Source: MED-G105 sp039025235 (GTDB lineage Bacteria; Pseudomonadota; Alphaproteobacteria; Caulobacterales; Parvularculaceae). Taken from it: DNA of 64,000 nucleotides. Both the position numbers and the translations under genes were made by a program. The DNA is taken from NCBI GenBank assembly GCA_039025235.1, contig JBCCOS010000007.1, positions 124,001 through 188,000 on the forward strand, written 5' to 3'. The notes beneath the pieces were generated by a model. That model ran no database searches and had not been told where the DNA came from. It saw nothing but the letters and a program-made list of their open reading frames with translations. This document shows positions 1-6,949 of the stretch, in pieces; the first letter of the stretch is position 1; each line of letters opens with the position of its first letter.

Positions 1-1227
1 TTATTCTGCGTTGCTGGTGCTGTTTTTTATGGTGCATGGTCATCAAAGTCTCATGCCAAGCAAGCGATGGCTCTCCGCAGCGCAGGGTCAAATCAGGTCT
101 CTGAAACCTTTGAGTGTCTAACGGCGGTAAAGGCAACAGGCGCCGAACATTCTTTGTTAAAACGATATGAAAGAATTGCGGGCGCCACGGGCCTTAAGGG
201 ACACCATGCACGTCAACGGAGCCGATTTGCCACACAAGCTGCAGGCGTGATCGTGCAAGCAACGGTGGTTGGCTCTTTGGTTTTAGGGGTCATTCGAATA
301 GACGCCGGCCTTATGTCTATCGGGAGCCTTGCTGCAACGACAATATTGGTTGGCCGGGCCGTTATGCCGATCAGCCATTTGGTCGATCAGTTTTGTCGAT
401 TATGGACGTTGCGCGATCTCCTCAACGGCGCTGCAGAATTGTTGCGAGAGCCGGAAGAAACTGAAAATAATCGGTCTTCAGCATCCTATGGGAAGGCAAC
501 GACCTTCAAGGGAGCGATTAGTTTTCGCGCCGTGTCGTATCGCCATGAAAGTAGTGGTGTATCGGCCCTCAAAAACATCAGTTTGGATATCAATCCTGGC
601 GAAAAAATCGGTCTAATCGGTAAGAACGGCAGCGGAAAAAGCACCTTTCTTCATCTATTGCCAAAACTCTACCACCCAACAGATGGTGTCCTATTATTTG
701 ACCATGCGGACTCTCGCCAGTATTCAACAGGGCGATTACGCCAATATATTTCATTGATGCCCCAAGAAACCGTTCTGTTTAACCAAACACTACAGGATAA
801 TATTCTCCTTGGCACTGAGGATTTTGATAGTGAGTCATTTATTCAAGCCAATAAAATTTCGGGGGTAGACCGGTTTGCGAAGCTGCACCCTAACGGGTAT
901 AGTATGGAAGTTGGTCCGCGTGGAGAGTATCTTTCTGCGGGTGAACGACAGGCGGTCGGTTTATCACGAGCGTTACTCAAGCAACGAGATATTTTATTAC
1001 TCGATGAACCAACATCGCTCATGGATCACACAGCAGAAGCGCAGGTGATTACGGCGTTGCGTGACCATATCCGAAATAAAACTCTCATCGTTAGCACACA
1101 CAGATTGCGGCTCCTTGAGCTGGTTGACAGAATAATTGTTCTAGACCGCGGAAGCGTCACCCATGACGGCCGCCGAGACGCGATATTAGCCGCACTTTCA
1201 GCGGGTAAAACGAAGGCTGCATCATAG
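1..1227 (+). CDS. Type I secretion ABC exporter, permease/ATPase (5' truncated by window edge)
   Basis: The frame is open from base 1, so only the C-terminal part of the protein is present. The first ~140 residues are the end of the ABC transmembrane domain, with hydrophobic stretches such as VVGSLVLGVI. The ATPase domain follows: Walker A GKNGSGKST, signature LSAGERQAVGLSRAL, Walker B ILLLDEPTS and H-loop STHR. The helix SETFECLTAVKATGAE resembles the SxxxxxLTxIKxLGAE region of LapB/HasD-like exporters, which drive unfolded substrates through a tripartite type I system. No membrane-fusion protein or substrate follows; an SDR gene starts 48 bp downstream. The ABC exporter assignment is firm; the type I secretion subclass is inferred. 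Confidence 0.85.
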   Translation, partial: LFCVAGAVFYGAWSSKSHAKQAMALRSAGSNQVSETFECLTAVKATGAEHSLLKRYERIAGATGLKGHHARQRSRFATQAAGVIVQATVVGSLVLGVIRIDAGLMSIGSLAATTILVGRAVMPISHLVDQFCRLWTLRDLLNGAAELLREPEETENNRSSASYGKATTFKGAISFRAVSYRHESSGVSALKNISLDINPGEKIGLIGKNGSGKSTFLHLLPKLYHPTDGVLLFDHADSRQYSTGRLRQYISLMPQETVLFNQTLQDNILLGTEDFDSESFIQANKISGVDRFAKLHPNGYSMEVGPRGEYLSAGERQAVGLSRALLKQRDILLLDEPTSLMDHTAEAQVITALRDHIRNKTLIVSTHRLRLLELVDRIIVLDRGSVTHDGRRDAILAALSAGKTKAAS

Positions 1228-1275
1228 ATCCGATATTTCGCCCTGCGCTTTGAAAACGTTGATCCTAGTGGCGCG

Positions 1276-2001
1276 ATGTCCCGTATGGTGTGCATGACTG
1301 ATATTAAAGATTTAAGCAAGAATGCTCTGATCGTGGGTGCGAGTGGTGGAATTGGTTCGGCCATAGCAGACGAACTCCATCAGCGTAGTGATTATAAAAA
1401 CGTCATTCGGGAAAGTCGATCACAAACGAATTTCGATATTACCGATGAAAACCAGGTTGCAGCCCGTGCCGAACAAATATGCGGTACGCTCAATGGGCAA
1501 AAACTTGACCTGGTCATCGTTGCCACAGGTATTTTAGCACCCAAAAAGCATGGGCCCGAAAAGTCGTTCGCTGCTATCTCGCCAGACATCATCGCAGAGA
1601 CATTTGCCGTAAACGCCTTCGGCCCCGCTTTAGTCATTAAACACTTCAAATCTCTTTTGGCGACGAACCGACGCTGTGTGTTTGCAGCCTTGTCGGCACG
1701 CGTTGGCTCGATCGGTGATAACCGACTTGGCGGCTGGATGAGCTATCGGTCATCAAAAGCGGCCCTTAATCAAATTATCCGTTGTGCATCGGTAGAGTTC
1801 GGGCGTAGTCATAAAGAAAGTATTGTCGTTGCTCTTCATCCGGGTACAGTAGAAACGATGCTGACGCGTGATCATGCAAAAGGACGTTTTACAGCGCGTG
1901 CGGATGAAGCCGCTCAGCAAATGCTATCAGTTCTAGATAATCTCACCACAAAGGACACAGGCGGGTTTTTCGCTTATGATGGAAGCGAAATCGATTGGTG
2001 A
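1276..2001 (+). CDS. Short-chain dehydrogenase/reductase (SDR), C-factor-like
   Basis: A classical SDR of about 241 residues. The nucleotide-binding GASGGIG lies near residue 22. The catalytic set is visible as a Ser in SARVGSIG and the YxxxK of SYRSSKAAL, and an ALHPGTVETMLT segment follows. NAD(P)H-dependent reduction of a carbonyl substrate is the family activity; the substrate is unknown. Three in-frame ATGs lie close together (1276, 1285, 1294) with no clear Shine-Dalgarno sequence, so the start could be 1294. It follows the ABC exporter gene by 48 bp on the same strand and converges with a response regulator. Confidence 0.8.
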   Translation: MSRMVCMTDIKDLSKNALIVGASGGIGSAIADELHQRSDYKNVIRESRSQTNFDITDENQVAARAEQICGTLNGQKLDLVIVATGILAPKKHGPEKSFAAISPDIIAETFAVNAFGPALVIKHFKSLLATNRRCVFAALSARVGSIGDNRLGGWMSYRSSKAALNQIIRCASVEFGRSHKESIVVALHPGTVETMLTRDHAKGRFTARADEAAQQMLSVLDNLTTKDTGGFFAYDGSEIDW

Positions 2002-2023
2002 TCTCATCGGAAATTTTCCAAGC

Positions 2024-2095
2024 CAAAGCATTTGCCGCTCAAGCGATTACTTAAGTGGCTTCCGGCCCGTTAGCCCGGAGATGCATAAAAACCAA
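2024..2095 (+). repeat. Degenerate copy of the intergenic palindromic repeat (AAAGCATTT type)
   Basis: The AAAGCATTTG...CTCAAGCG...TTAAGTGGCT...GATGC layout matches the start of the copy after cckA (58858 on) and the remnant near 4420. It fills the gap between two convergent genes. It is strongly diverged, so membership is tentative. Confidence 0.4.
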
Positions 2096-2098
2096 GAA

Positions 2099-2788
2099 TT
2101 AAAACGCAAGTCGATAACCACCCGAGTCCGTTAGAAGGATCGATACATTCGATGGATCGGGCTCGATTTTTTGGCGTAAACGGTAAACATGAGTTTCAAG
2201 GGTATGTGTCGTTACGCCAGAATTATAACCCCATACCTCATCTAAGAGGATGTCGCGGGTAACGGGCTTGCCGCCGGCTCTAAATAGAAACTTCAAGATC
2301 GATGTTTCTTTCTCGGTCAATCGTATTTTTTTCTCGTCTGCGGTCACGAGCATTTTGACCGACGGCCGGAATTCATAAGGTCCGACTTTGAATACTGCGT
2401 CTTCACTTTGCTCATGGCTGCGCAAATGCGCCCTCACCCGCGCTAGAAGCACAGCAAACTTGAAAGGCTTCGTGACATAGTCATTCGCGCCGGAATTTAA
2501 TCCAAGCACTTGATCAGCATCACTATCAGCACCGGTGAGCATAATAATTGGCGATTTAAAGCCATTCTTCCGCATCATTTGGCAGGCTTCACGCCCATCA
2601 ATATCAGGCAAACCGACATCTAGAAGCACAAGATCAATATGCGCTTCGTCTTTCACCGCTGAAATTGCTGACCCCGCCGTGGCGTAGGGCTCAACGGCAA
2701 AGTCATCGTGCAAGGAAAACTGTTCTATTAGCGTATCCCGCAAAAGGTCATCATCATCCACTAGCAATATACGTTTTGCGCGCGACAT
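2099..2788 (-). CDS. OmpR/PhoB-family response regulator, orphan
   Basis: An N-terminal receiver domain has the acidic cluster VDDDD near residue 12, phospho-acceptor Asp57 in LLDVGLPDIDG, a Thr in MLTGAD and Lys107 in VTKPF. A C-terminal winged-helix domain follows, with LTEKETSILKFL and a terminal TDSGGYRLAF. The start at 2788 is chosen because GGCGGAG lies 6-8 bases upstream; a longer reading from 2827 lacks such a site. No histidine kinase is adjacent, so the signal and partner are unknown. It converges with the SDR gene. Confidence 0.85.
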   Translation of the reverse strand: MSRAKRILLVDDDDLLRDTLIEQFSLHDDFAVEPYATAGSAISAVKDEAHIDLVLLDVGLPDIDGREACQMMRKNGFKSPIIMLTGADSDADQVLGLNSGANDYVTKPFKFAVLLARVRAHLRSHEQSEDAVFKVGPYEFRPSVKMLVTADEKKIRLTEKETSILKFLFRAGGKPVTRDILLDEVWGYNSGVTTHTLETHVYRLRQKIEPDPSNVSILLTDSGGYRLAF

Positions 2789-2970
2789 ATTTTTCTCCGC
2801 CTGACGAAAGTCATCCAGCATTGACATAACTCGTTGTCAGCGCAACGGAAATAGAAATTTCCAGCTAACAATGGCCCGTTACCAGATGAATGTATCGTTC
2901 GGCACCCAAATTACGCGTTTTTAACCGCTTTTTCGCGCAACCCTTGCGTCAAAATCGATTTAATTCAGTC

Positions 2971-3074
2971 TAAAGCGCCTCCGTTTCAATTGGAATCAAA
3001 AGGGCGCTTTAAGCTGTTGATGTTACGCATTTCCTTAACGCCAACCGCACACACTTGGCTTGGAAATGCTTTAA
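2971..3074 (-). repeat. Composite palindromic repeat (beta + alpha hairpins), overlaps yggS stop
   Basis: The copy reads TAAAGCGCC...CAATTG...GGGCGCTTTA followed by GCATTTCC...CCGCACACAC...GGAAATGC. Both halves are imperfect palindromes. On the minus strand its first bases, TTAAAGCATTTCC, supply the TAA of yggS (3071-3073). It is nearly the same as the copies at 4481, 9569, 11516, 60048 and 61044. Confidence 0.85.
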
Positions 3075-3766
3075 GTTGGCCGCGGTCCAAAAACCCCAGA
3101 CCCGATTCGGAGATGGGTCGCCCCTAATTGGGCGCCGATCACATAGTCCTGGGTCATTCCCATGCTGACCATATTTAAGCCATTGTCATCGCAAAGTTTC
3201 TTTAAAAGGGCAAAATAAGGGGCGGGCGGATCGCTTGCTGGCGGAATGCACATAAGGCCTTCAATTGGGAGGTTGAACTCGTCTCGGCAGGATTTGATAA
3301 ACGCATCCGTCTCTTTAGGAGGAATGCCTGACTTTTGTGGTTCTTCCCCAATATTTACTTGAACCAGAAGGCGCGGTTGCTTTCCTTGCCGATCGATTTC
3401 ATTCGCTATTGCTTTGGCGATTTTCCGCCGGTCAATCGTTTCGATCACATCAAAAAAAGCAACGGCATCGGATGCCTTATTTGACTGAAGCGGGCCGATC
3501 AAATGAAGCGTAATATCACTAAACCGAGCGCGTAGTTCAGGCCATTTTGCCATTGCTTCTTGCACTCTATTTTCCCCAAAAATCCTGTGGCCCGCACGAA
3601 GGGCGGGTTCAATAGTCTGAACGCTATGCTTTTTCGATACGGCTACGATTTCAACAGAACGATCGGGTTTTCCAGCCTCCTTCAATGCCTCCGAGATTTT
3701 TTCTTTAATCTTAGCTAGATTTTCAGCTGGATTAACGGAACCATTGATTGCTTCGTTAGATGACAT
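3071..3766 (-). CDS. yggS: YggS/PROSC-family pyridoxal-phosphate homeostasis protein
   Basis: A 231-residue protein of the fold-type III PLP-binding YggS family, which buffers PLP in the cytoplasm and has no known enzyme activity. The family's lysine lies in VEIVAVSKKHS. Other motifs are HLIGPLQSNKA, NIGEEPQKSGI, LMCIPP and the phosphate-binding MGMTQDYVIGAQLGATHLRIGSGVFG. The start at 3766 (MSSNEAING) fits the family length; an open extension to 3892 would run through the divergent thiE-like gene. The stop codon is the first triplet of a repeat element. Confidence 0.92.
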   Translation of the reverse strand: MSSNEAINGSVNPAENLAKIKEKISEALKEAGKPDRSVEIVAVSKKHSVQTIEPALRAGHRIFGENRVQEAMAKWPELRARFSDITLHLIGPLQSNKASDAVAFFDVIETIDRRKIAKAIANEIDRQGKQPRLLVQVNIGEEPQKSGIPPKETDAFIKSCRDEFNLPIEGLMCIPPASDPPAPYFALLKKLCDDNGLNMVSMGMTQDYVIGAQLGATHLRIGSGVFGPRPT

Positions 3767-3779
3767 CGTTTGGACCACC

Positions 3780-4397
3780 ATGACGTTGAATTTTATTGGA
3801 TATAGAACTCGCGCTGCGAATCTCAACCATATTGCCGAACAGGTGGCCTCGAACACCAAACCTAGTGGTCCGTTTGATTTGGCCTTTTTCACAGATAAAC
3901 GACGAATTGATCGTCCGGATCTTGTAATCCGCTGTCTGAGAAAACGAAGCGTGGTTGTGTACAGGGATTATACGTGCCCCAGCAGGGAACGACATGGACG
4001 CGCGTTAAGGGCGCTTTGCGCTAGTCGGAAGATTCCATTCTTAGTGGCTGGTGACGAACACCTTGCTAAGACGTTAAATGCGGATGGTGTTCATTGGCCA
4101 TCTTTTCTTTTGTCCAAAGCCAAAACGACGGTTGGGATCACAACGGCGGCCTGCCACTCTTTGCGCGAACTGAAAGCTGCTGAAATATCAGGTATCGATG
4201 GCGTATTCCTATCTCCTATCTTTGAAACCCAGAGCCATTTGAATGGCCAATGGCTCGGCGTGAAAAAAGCGGCGACGCTTGCCGAAAAAACAAGTCTTCC
4301 CGTCTACGCCCTCGGAGGCATCAATCCAAATACCGCAGCTTTACTTAAGAACGGCGGTTTCAGCGGCATTGCGGCTATTGGTGCGTTTGCTCCGTAA
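3780..4397 (+). CDS. Thiamine-phosphate synthase (ThiE)-like TIM-barrel protein
   Basis: About 205 residues in the alphaproteobacterial ThiE-like group. Motifs seen are FFTDKRR at the first barrel strand, VVVYRDY, the GVHWPS segment, the FLSPIFETQSH phosphate loop, and YALGGINPNTA near the end. ThiE couples the pyrimidine and thiazole precursors of thiamine phosphate; members of this divergent group next to yggS may not have been tested. The ATG at 3780 is 13 bp from the yggS start, so the divergent promoters must lie inside coding sequence or one start is further in. No thiamine riboswitch is visible. Confidence 0.7.
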   Translation: MTLNFIGYRTRAANLNHIAEQVASNTKPSGPFDLAFFTDKRRIDRPDLVIRCLRKRSVVVYRDYTCPSRERHGRALRALCASRKIPFLVAGDEHLAKTLNADGVHWPSFLLSKAKTTVGITTAACHSLRELKAAEISGIDGVFLSPIFETQSHLNGQWLGVKKAATLAEKTSLPVYALGGINPNTAALLKNGGFSGIAAIGAFAP

Positions 4398-4480
4398 ACC
4401 ATCATCCGATCAGTTGGCAAAAGTATTTCCAGCTCAACTGGCTCCCAAGTGGTGACTTACGTGGGTATTGGTCTACAGGC

Positions 4481-4584
4481 TAGAGCACTGCGCGGATAAG
4501 TGTGTGCGGTTGGCGTTAAGGAAATACGTAAAATCAACAACTTAAAGCGCCGTTCTGACTCCAATTGAAACGGAGGCGCTTTAG
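4481..4584 (+). repeat. Composite palindromic repeat (beta + alpha hairpins)
   Basis: The GTGTGTGCGG loop and GGAAATACG arm are followed by AAAGCGCC...CAATTG...GGAGGCGCTTTAG. The left arm of the first hairpin has decayed (TAGAGCACTGCGCGGATAA). It lies in the convergent gap between the thiE-like gene and the porin gene. A further remnant (AAAAGTATTTCCAGCTCAA) lies just upstream near 4420. Confidence 0.8.
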
Positions 4585-4603
4585 GTCGAACAATTGTTCG
4601 ACC
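4584..4603. repeat. Perfect 20-bp palindrome
   Basis: GGTCGAACAATTGTTCGACC equals its own reverse complement and directly abuts the repeat at 4481-4584. A one-base variant sits at 35478-35497, also just after a repeat copy. It could be a protein operator, a cruciform or part of the repeat family. Confidence 0.75.
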
Positions 4604-4619
4604 GACAAAACAAAGACTT

Positions 4620-4660
4620 AGAGCCGCATTCCGATTCCATCGGAATGCGAAAAGCTCTAG
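4620..4660 (+). repeat. Hairpin repeat, GAGC...GCTC type
   Basis: The stem GCATTCCGAT/ATCGGAATGC is enclosed by AGAGC/GCTCT. The same layout recurs at 44906-44943 and, degraded, at 44944-44981. Confidence 0.7.
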
Positions 4661-4742
4661 GAAATGCGCAAAATCATAAGCTTAAAGCTGTTCAGTGATT
4701 CCAAGTGAAACACAGCGGCGTTCGTGATTCACACACAAATGA

Positions 4743-4775
4743 AAAAGGGTGAGACACAAAGTGTCTCACCCTTTT
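4743..4775 (-). terminator. Intrinsic terminator of the porin gene (bidirectional)
   Basis: A perfect 15-bp stem, AAAAGGGTGAGACAC paired with GTGTCTCACCCTTTT around an AAA loop, lies 66 bp past the porin stop. On the minus strand the stem ends in a T run, as expected for factor-independent termination. The A run on the other side would allow action on the thiE-side transcript too. Confidence 0.85.
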
Positions 4776-4840
4776 CCTATCCCCTCAGTCGCCGCTGGCG
4801 CACAGAAACCGAGTATTTTCACTTTTCAAAACCGAAATAA

Positions 4841-6094
4841 TTAAAATTTAATTGAACTTTCAATAACGACAGAAGCCGCTTCTCCATCGCGTCCCGTTGG
4901 TAATGGCTTTGTCGCCTCAACGAATTGAGCTGCCGCACCAATCGCGATGCCGCGTCCTAAATAATAAGTAACACCAGCTTGAGCCGATTGCGTATCCTGA
5001 AATAAGAGTTGATCTAAAATGGTCGGTCCGATGAGATCCGCTTCAGATCGACCATAACCGAGCATAAAACCCCAATCACCCTTTTCTTCGCCGGTTTTAA
5101 AAGTGACCCCAGCGTCAAATGCCAAATAATTGTCCTCACCGCCTTGGTTAAATCCAGCATTGGTTGTCTTCACAGATCCACCAAGGGTCACACCGCGGTA
5201 GCCCAAATTCAGACCAAGCGAAATCGCTTGATAATCTGAAAAGATTGGTTCTGTAACAAGAGCATTCTCTTCAGCGGTAACAAAACTGGCGCCAAAACCT
5301 AATAAAAGTCGGTCAGGCCCACCAAATTTCACGGATTTCTGATAATACGCCGCCGCCTCGACGACATCAGACCAGTTTGAAACATCACTTAATAACAATG
5401 CATCCGGAGAAAGGCCAAAACGATCCGACGGCGCGCACAAACGTTCGCCGCAATCAATCAGGCTTGGGCTGTAAGAAACGCCTAAACGGAGGCTTCCAAT
5501 AGCACCACCTAATAAATTTGCGGGCGGCATATAACTGAATTTTGTTGCGTATCCGGAGAAATCATTGACCGTATGAATATCGTTCAATCCAGAGAGGTCC
5601 GTACGCCAATCATTAACATTGAACGACTGAAAAATGGTTGGCGCGGTAACGGCCAATGACCGTGCAACGCCTTGCTCACGGCCAATACTGAAACGACCGA
5701 AACCACCGCGCGCGAAGGCGTAAGCGCCTTGGAGATAAGCATCGCTGGTCAACGGACCAACCCCTCTTGGTCCACCGATACGCAAACCAGAATAGCGGCC
5801 CCCGGCGAAATATTGCCGAGGCTGCTGCCCGTCTAAACGGCCTTCCAGCACAGCGCCAATCTCAACGCCGCTATCAAGTACCGTCGATCCCTTAACGGTG
5901 ATCTCGGCATCTGCATCAGCTTTTCCATCACCATCTGAAACACCGGCAACAATACTTGCCCGTCCAGATACATCGATATCAATGGGGTCGGCAGCATTTG
6001 CCGTTTCTGAGTGAGAAAAGAATGCGAGCGTGACTATCGCCGCCCCAACACAGAGCGACGCGATATTGACGTTGATACCACGCCAATTCGCCAT
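4841..6094 (-). CDS. Outer-membrane porin, Gram-negative porin family
   Basis: A 417-residue beta-barrel protein. Residues 1-34 form a signal peptide ending near ANA-AD. The body alternates short amphipathic strands and Gly/Asp-rich turns (SGLRIGGPRGVGPLTSDAYLQG, FSIGREQGVARSL). The last residue is Phe after IESSIKF, the usual signal for the BAM complex. The alphaproteobacterial porin motif FGRFSIGREQG is present. A strong GAGGAGA Shine-Dalgarno site precedes the ATG. The probable role is passive diffusion of small solutes. Its own promoter lies in the 247-bp gap up to the DUF3576 gene, and a strong terminator follows. Confidence 0.85.
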   Translation of the reverse strand: MANWRGINVNIASLCVGAAIVTLAFFSHSETANAADPIDIDVSGRASIVAGVSDGDGKADADAEITVKGSTVLDSGVEIGAVLEGRLDGQQPRQYFAGGRYSGLRIGGPRGVGPLTSDAYLQGAYAFARGGFGRFSIGREQGVARSLAVTAPTIFQSFNVNDWRTDLSGLNDIHTVNDFSGYATKFSYMPPANLLGGAIGSLRLGVSYSPSLIDCGERLCAPSDRFGLSPDALLLSDVSNWSDVVEAAAYYQKSVKFGGPDRLLLGFGASFVTAEENALVTEPIFSDYQAISLGLNLGYRGVTLGGSVKTTNAGFNQGGEDNYLAFDAGVTFKTGEEKGDWGFMLGYGRSEADLIGPTILDQLLFQDTQSAQAGVTYYLGRGIAIGAAAQFVEATKPLPTGRDGEAASVVIESSIKF

Positions 6095-6341
6095 TTTTCT
6101 CCTCGCAACAATATCAGATCACACACAACCAAACCGATTTACACGGAACGGTAATCAGCCGGGGCAACTAACGCAAAAGCGTTCGGTTGAGCTCACTCAA
6201 CCAAAACAGCATAGCGGCTGTTAGAATAAATGAGCCCAACCGCACCGGTCAAGAACACGACACCCAGACAGTTGTCTAATCCTGATCTTGTGGTAGGAAA
6301 GTCACGCACAGGTTGAGTTTACGAGAGCTGATTTCGCTTTT

Positions 6342-6806
6342 ATGAAAAAAACAAATCTTTTCAATACTTTAATCCTATCAACGTTGGTTTTGATGACGAG
6401 CGCTTGTTCGAGTAGTAACAAATCGGATGACCGTAATCTCGGCCTCGCAACGATCAATTTCGGCGATAAAGGCGGCCAGGCGGCTACTGTAAATCGCTAC
6501 CTCTGGGCCGCATCACTAGAGACATTGGATTTTCTTCCAGTTTTTTCGGCAGATCCCATTGCTGGTCTTATCATCACCGATTGGTATGCGAATCCAGAAA
6601 GTCCGCAAGAGCAATTCAAAGTAACCGTCTATATATTGGATAGCGCTTTGAGGGCGGATGCCCTTCGAGTGGCGGTATTTCGCCAATTGCAAAATCCTGA
6701 TGGAAAATGGATTGATGCAGCAACAAATCCTGCCACCGGACGAGAAATCGAGAATGCGATCCTGACAAGGGCTCGCGAACTTCGTCTGAATCGGTTTGAT
6801 GATTAG
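6342..6806 (+). CDS. DUF3576 lipoprotein
   Basis: A 154-residue protein with a lipoprotein signal, LVLMTSAC, giving acylation at Cys22. The mature part has the DUF3576 pattern NRYLWAASLETLDFLPVFSADPIAGLIITDWY and VAVFRQLQNPDGKW. It sits just upstream of leuS, its usual place in alphaproteobacteria. The function is unknown; an envelope role next to lptE is plausible but unproven. Confidence 0.85.
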   Translation: MKKTNLFNTLILSTLVLMTSACSSSNKSDDRNLGLATINFGDKGGQAATVNRYLWAASLETLDFLPVFSADPIAGLIITDWYANPESPQEQFKVTVYILDSALRADALRVAVFRQLQNPDGKWIDAATNPATGREIENAILTRARELRLNRFDD

Positions 6807-6949
6807 TGTATTTTTACGCGTTCGCCTGTGACAAGCGGGCGAAATCTATGCCATTACTAATACGCAAAGCGTTGACCTGTTTTCGTGCCTAAAAATTGGC
6901 ATGGTCAATTTGTTTGTACACACCCTTATCAGTTGGTCATTCTTAATTC

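Noticed and set aside
3780..3800. TPP riboswitch before the thiE-like gene
   Set aside because: No space and no CTGAGA-type thi-box is present upstream.
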